Positions 20,682 to 23,361 of a DNA stretch of 23,361 nt are shown piece after piece. Both the position numbers and the translations under genes were made by a program. Source of the stretch: Brevibacterium picturae (GTDB lineage Bacteria; Actinomycetota; Actinomycetes; Actinomycetales; Brevibacteriaceae); the NCBI RefSeq assembly GCF_030453725.1, contig NZ_JAKDJU010000031.1, positions 1 to 23,361 on the forward strand, read 5' to 3'. Every line of letters begins with the position of its first letter. Position 1 is the first letter of the stretch. A model generated the notes under the pieces. The model was not told the DNA's origin, did not search any database, and was given only the letters and a program-made list of their open reading frames with translations.

Positions 20682-23270
20682 TCAGCCGAGCTTCTCGATG
20701 GGCGCGTAGCGCAGCAGCAGACGCTTCGTGCCCAAGGAGCCGAAGTCCACGACGGCCACCGTTTTGTCGCCGACTCCGTTGACCTCTGTCACCGTCCCGA
20801 GGCCGAAGGACTCGTGTGAGACCTTCTCGCCCACCGACACGGTGATGATCTCTCGATTGGGCCGGATCCGGTTCGGGAAACCGGCGACAGGAGACGAGGA
20901 GTTGGCAGAACCTGACCGAGAGCGTGATGAACTGCTCGATCCTTGTGCGGATCCCCGTGAGGAACCGAAACCGCCGCTGCGAGAGCCACTGTAGCCGCCG
21001 CCATAGCTTCCCCCGCCATAGCCACCTGAGGAGAGTCCGCCTCCCATGCCGGAGGAGAAGGATCCGGTGTTCTCCCATTCGATGAGATCCTCCGGAATCT
21101 CGGACAGGAACCTGCTCGGTGGATTGTACTGCGGCTGTCCCCACATGCTGCGAGTCTCCGCGCGAGTGACGATCAGTCGCTGCCGGGCCCGAGTCAGGCC
21201 GACATAGGCAAGACGACGCTCCTCAGAGAGCTCATGAGGGTTCTCGAAGGACCGGGCATGCGGGAAACCACCGTCTTCGAGTCCGGTGAGGAAGACGACG
21301 GGGAACTCGAGACCCTTCGCCGTGTGCAATGTCATGAGCGTGACCTGGCCGAGCTCGGCATCAGGAATCTGATCGGTGTCGGAGGCCAGCGCCACCTGTT
21401 CGAGGAAAGCCTCGATCGATGAACTGCCGGACGCAGGAGTCTCGGAGCTCTGCGCATCCGCATCGTCCTCGGTGCTCCCACCGTCAGCCATGGCTTCGCC
21501 CTCGGCGTCTTCGCTCAAAGCCGATTCGGACTCAGCACCACCGGAAGCAGCCTCAGACGCGGCTGCGGAAGCAGCCGCGGTTCCTGTCTCTGTCTCAGCG
21601 TCGGCTTCATCACCCGTTGCAGCGAGGGCCTGAGTGGCGACGAAGTCCTCGGCCACGGCCACCAGCTCGGCGAGGTTGTCGACCCGCGACTCATCCTGTG
21701 GGTCCGTGCTCTTCTGCAGCGACTCGAGGTAGCCGCTCTGCTCGAGAATCGCCTCGATGACCCGTGAGAGGGGAGCCGCCTCGGCGGTGGCTGCAAGATC
21801 GCGCATGAGCTCGTAGAACTTCGCTACGGAGGTCTTCGCACGGGCAGACAGATGGACGATCTCGTCAAGACGTCCCAGCGCCGTGTAGAAGCTGATGCCC
21901 TCCCGATCGGCGAAGTCTGCGACGATGCCTTCGGTGCGATCTCCGATGGCTCGCTTGGGGACGTTGAGGATGCGACGCAGATTCACATCGTCATCCGGAT
22001 TGGCCAGCACGCGCAGATACGCGAGGGCGTCCTTGATCTCCTTGCGCTCATAGAACCGGGTCCCGCCGACGACCTTGTAGGGGATGCCCGTGCGCACCAG
22101 AGCATCCTCGATGGCACGGGACTGAGCATTGGTGCGGTAGAAGACGGCGAAGTCACCATAGGTGTACTTCTCGTTGTCGATGAGTTCGTCAACCCGATCG
22201 ACGATGAAGCGGGCCTCCGACTGCTCGTTCTCCGCCACCCAGCCGACAATCGAGTCGCCCGTGCCTTCCGAGGTCCACAGCTTCTTGTCCTTGCGGTCCT
22301 GATTGTTCGCGATCACAGCGTTCGCGGCATCGAGGATGTTCTGCGTCGAGCGATAGTTCTGCTCCAGCAGGATCGTCTCCGCTTCGGGGAAGTCCTTCTC
22401 GAACTCCACGATGTTGCGCACGGTCGCCCCGCGGAAGGCGTAGATCGACTGATCTGCGTCACCGACGACAGTCAGCTCAGCACCGGTGGAGCCGCCGGCA
22501 CCATCGCCGGCCAGAGACTTGATGAGAGCATACTGGGCCGGGTTCGTGTCCTGGTACTCGTCGACGAGGATGTGCTGGAACCGTCTGCGGTAGAAGTCGG
22601 CCACCTCGGGGAAGGCGCCGAAGAGATGGACGGTCTCAGCGATGAGGTCATCGAAGTCGAAGGCGTTGGCCAGGCGCAGGCGAGTGGTGTAGCGCTTGAA
22701 CACGTCGGCGAGGACTTCATCGGCGGGGTTGTTCGGCCTGGGCACGAAGTCATCGGGCGTCTGCAGGTCGTTCTTGAGGTTGGAGATCCGGTGCAGCATT
22801 GACCGCGGCGTGTACTTCTTCGTGTCGAATCCGAGTTCCTTGAGGATCTGGGACACGAGTCGCTGAGCATCCTGGGCATCGTAGATCGTGAAGTTGGACT
22901 TCATGCCCAGCACCTTCGCCTCACGGCGGAGGATCCTCACACATGAGGAGTGGAAGGTGGAGACCCACATCGCTCGTGAGGCGGGCCCGACGATCGAACG
23001 TACGCGCTCAACCATCTCCTTGGCGGCCTTGTTCGTGAATGTGATCGCCAGGATCTCACCGGGATGTGCCCGACCGGTCGCCAGGGCATAGGCGATGCGC
23101 CGGGTCAGAACGGTCGTCTTGCCGGAACCGGCGCCCGCCACGATGAGCAGCGGTGAGCCGGTGTGGGCAACGGCTTCGCGCTGTCGCGGGTTGAGTCCGG
23201 TGAGGAGTTCGGCCGCACGTGAGTCGGCTCCCGGGGTGGTCTCTTCGGTGTTTTCAGCTGCAGCAGTCAT
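20682..23270 (-). CDS. pcrA: UvrD/PcrA-type DNA helicase
   Basis: An 862-residue superfamily 1A 3'-to-5' DNA helicase for repair and removal of replication blocks. Motifs in order: Asn-Pro-Arg-Gln (27-30, Q motif), Gly-Ala-Gly-Ser-Gly-Lys-Thr (46-52, Walker A, Lys51), Val-Asp-Glu-Tyr-Gln-Asp-Thr-Asn, Gly-Asp-Ala-Asp-Gln-Ser-Ile-Tyr, Glu-Gln-Asn-Tyr-Arg-Ser-Thr, Thr-Leu-His-Thr-Ala-Lys-Gly-Leu-Glu, and Val-Gly-Leu-Thr-Arg-Ala. Two unusual parts stand out: a ~70-residue Ala/Ser/Glu/Asp insertion (nt ~21421-21630), and a Gly/Ser/Arg/Tyr linker (nt ~20880-21060). The linker leads to the C-terminal Tudor-like domain, which binds RNA polymerase in PcrA. I chose ATG 23270; ATG 23357 near the window edge would add 29 residues not seen in typical family N-termini. 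Confidence 0.93.
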   Translation of the reverse strand: MTAAAENTEETTPGADSRAAELLTGLNPRQREAVAHTGSPLLIVAGAGSGKTTVLTRRIAYALATGRAHPGEILAITFTNKAAKEMVERVRSIVGPASRAMWVSTFHSSCVRILRREAKVLGMKSNFTIYDAQDAQRLVSQILKELGFDTKKYTPRSMLHRISNLKNDLQTPDDFVPRPNNPADEVLADVFKRYTTRLRLANAFDFDDLIAETVHLFGAFPEVADFYRRRFQHILVDEYQDTNPAQYALIKSLAGDGAGGSTGAELTVVGDADQSIYAFRGATVRNIVEFEKDFPEAETILLEQNYRSTQNILDAANAVIANNQDRKDKKLWTSEGTGDSIVGWVAENEQSEARFIVDRVDELIDNEKYTYGDFAVFYRTNAQSRAIEDALVRTGIPYKVVGGTRFYERKEIKDALAYLRVLANPDDDVNLRRILNVPKRAIGDRTEGIVADFADREGISFYTALGRLDEIVHLSARAKTSVAKFYELMRDLAATAEAAPLSRVIEAILEQSGYLESLQKSTDPQDESRVDNLAELVAVAEDFVATQALAATGDEADAETETGTAAASAAASEAASGGAESESALSEDAEGEAMADGGSTEDDADAQSSETPASGSSSIEAFLEQVALASDTDQIPDAELGQVTLMTLHTAKGLEFPVVFLTGLEDGGFPHARSFENPHELSEERRLAYVGLTRARQRLIVTRAETRSMWGQPQYNPPSRFLSEIPEDLIEWENTGSFSSGMGGGLSSGGYGGGSYGGGYSGSRSGGFGSSRGSAQGSSSSSRSRSGSANSSSPVAGFPNRIRPNREIITVSVGEKVSHESFGLGTVTEVNGVGDKTVAVVDFGSLGTKRLLLRYAPIEKLG

Positions 23271-23361
23271 GTCCGGATCAACGATACCGTCAGCCGCTGA
23301 CGCAGAGAAAAGAGCAGAAGACGGAGCCGACTCAGCAACCTTGCGGGCGCTGCGCAACCCC

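Noticed and set aside
1..23361. tRNA, rRNA, riboswitch, insertion sequence or attachment site
   Set aside because: I saw no convincing cloverleaf, rRNA segment, transposase, integrase or paired terminal repeats by reading. A covariance-model search was not possible here.

Overview
The window looks like chromosomal DNA from a high-GC actinobacterium. Codon use, the DUF3039, DUF2017, DUF6350 and DUF3017 families, ClpS, the leaderless starts and the purN-purH arrangement all fit Actinomycetota. A Brevibacterium-like member of the Micrococcales is my best guess, from general resemblance only. Twenty-two protein genes are supported. I see no RNA gene, insertion sequence, CRISPR array, phage gene or origin.

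Layout. (1) 89-2672: a flavin-reductase-like gene (-) diverges from a DUF3039 / DEAD-DEAH helicase pair (+). (2) 2719-7153: pncB (-) diverges from a tight operon clpS, DUF2017, metallo-beta-lactamase-fold hydrolase, rph, rdgB (+), which ends in a hairpin. The gene order resembles M. tuberculosis Rv1330c-Rv1341, without the central sulfur/cysteine genes. (3) 7337-13905: a peptide-type ABC importer (lipoprotein, two permeases, one fused double ATPase) followed by an amidase-signature hydrolase. A perfect 34-bp palindrome closes this block. (4) 14025-17565: envelope genes. These are a Pro/Gln-rich single-pass membrane protein (-), a polytopic DUF6350 (PerM-like) protein (+) and a small membrane protein (-). 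(5) 17673-20591: purN and purH (last steps of purine synthesis), a DUF3017 membrane protein with no ordinary start codon, and a small MT0933-like 'antitoxin' protein. (6) 20682-23270: pcrA/uvrD helicase (-), converging on a strong shared terminator.

How it works together. The window is mostly housekeeping: NAD salvage, N-end-rule proteolysis, tRNA 3' processing, nucleotide-pool cleaning, purine synthesis and DNA repair. The transporter-amidase cassette is the accessory, catabolic-looking part. A recurring feature is a -10-like hexamer 6-7 bases before a start codon (DUF3039, flavin reductase, pncB, clpS, purN), which implies leaderless mRNAs. Twice these occur as divergent pairs.

I found no clear new multi-gene system. 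The most interesting points are the probable ATT start of the DUF3017 gene, the paired leaderless promoters, the conserved but unexplained DUF3039-helicase and ClpS-DUF2017 pairs, and the acidic low-complexity insertion in the UvrD/PcrA helicase. The first ~70 bases are rich in homopolymers and may be poor-quality sequence.
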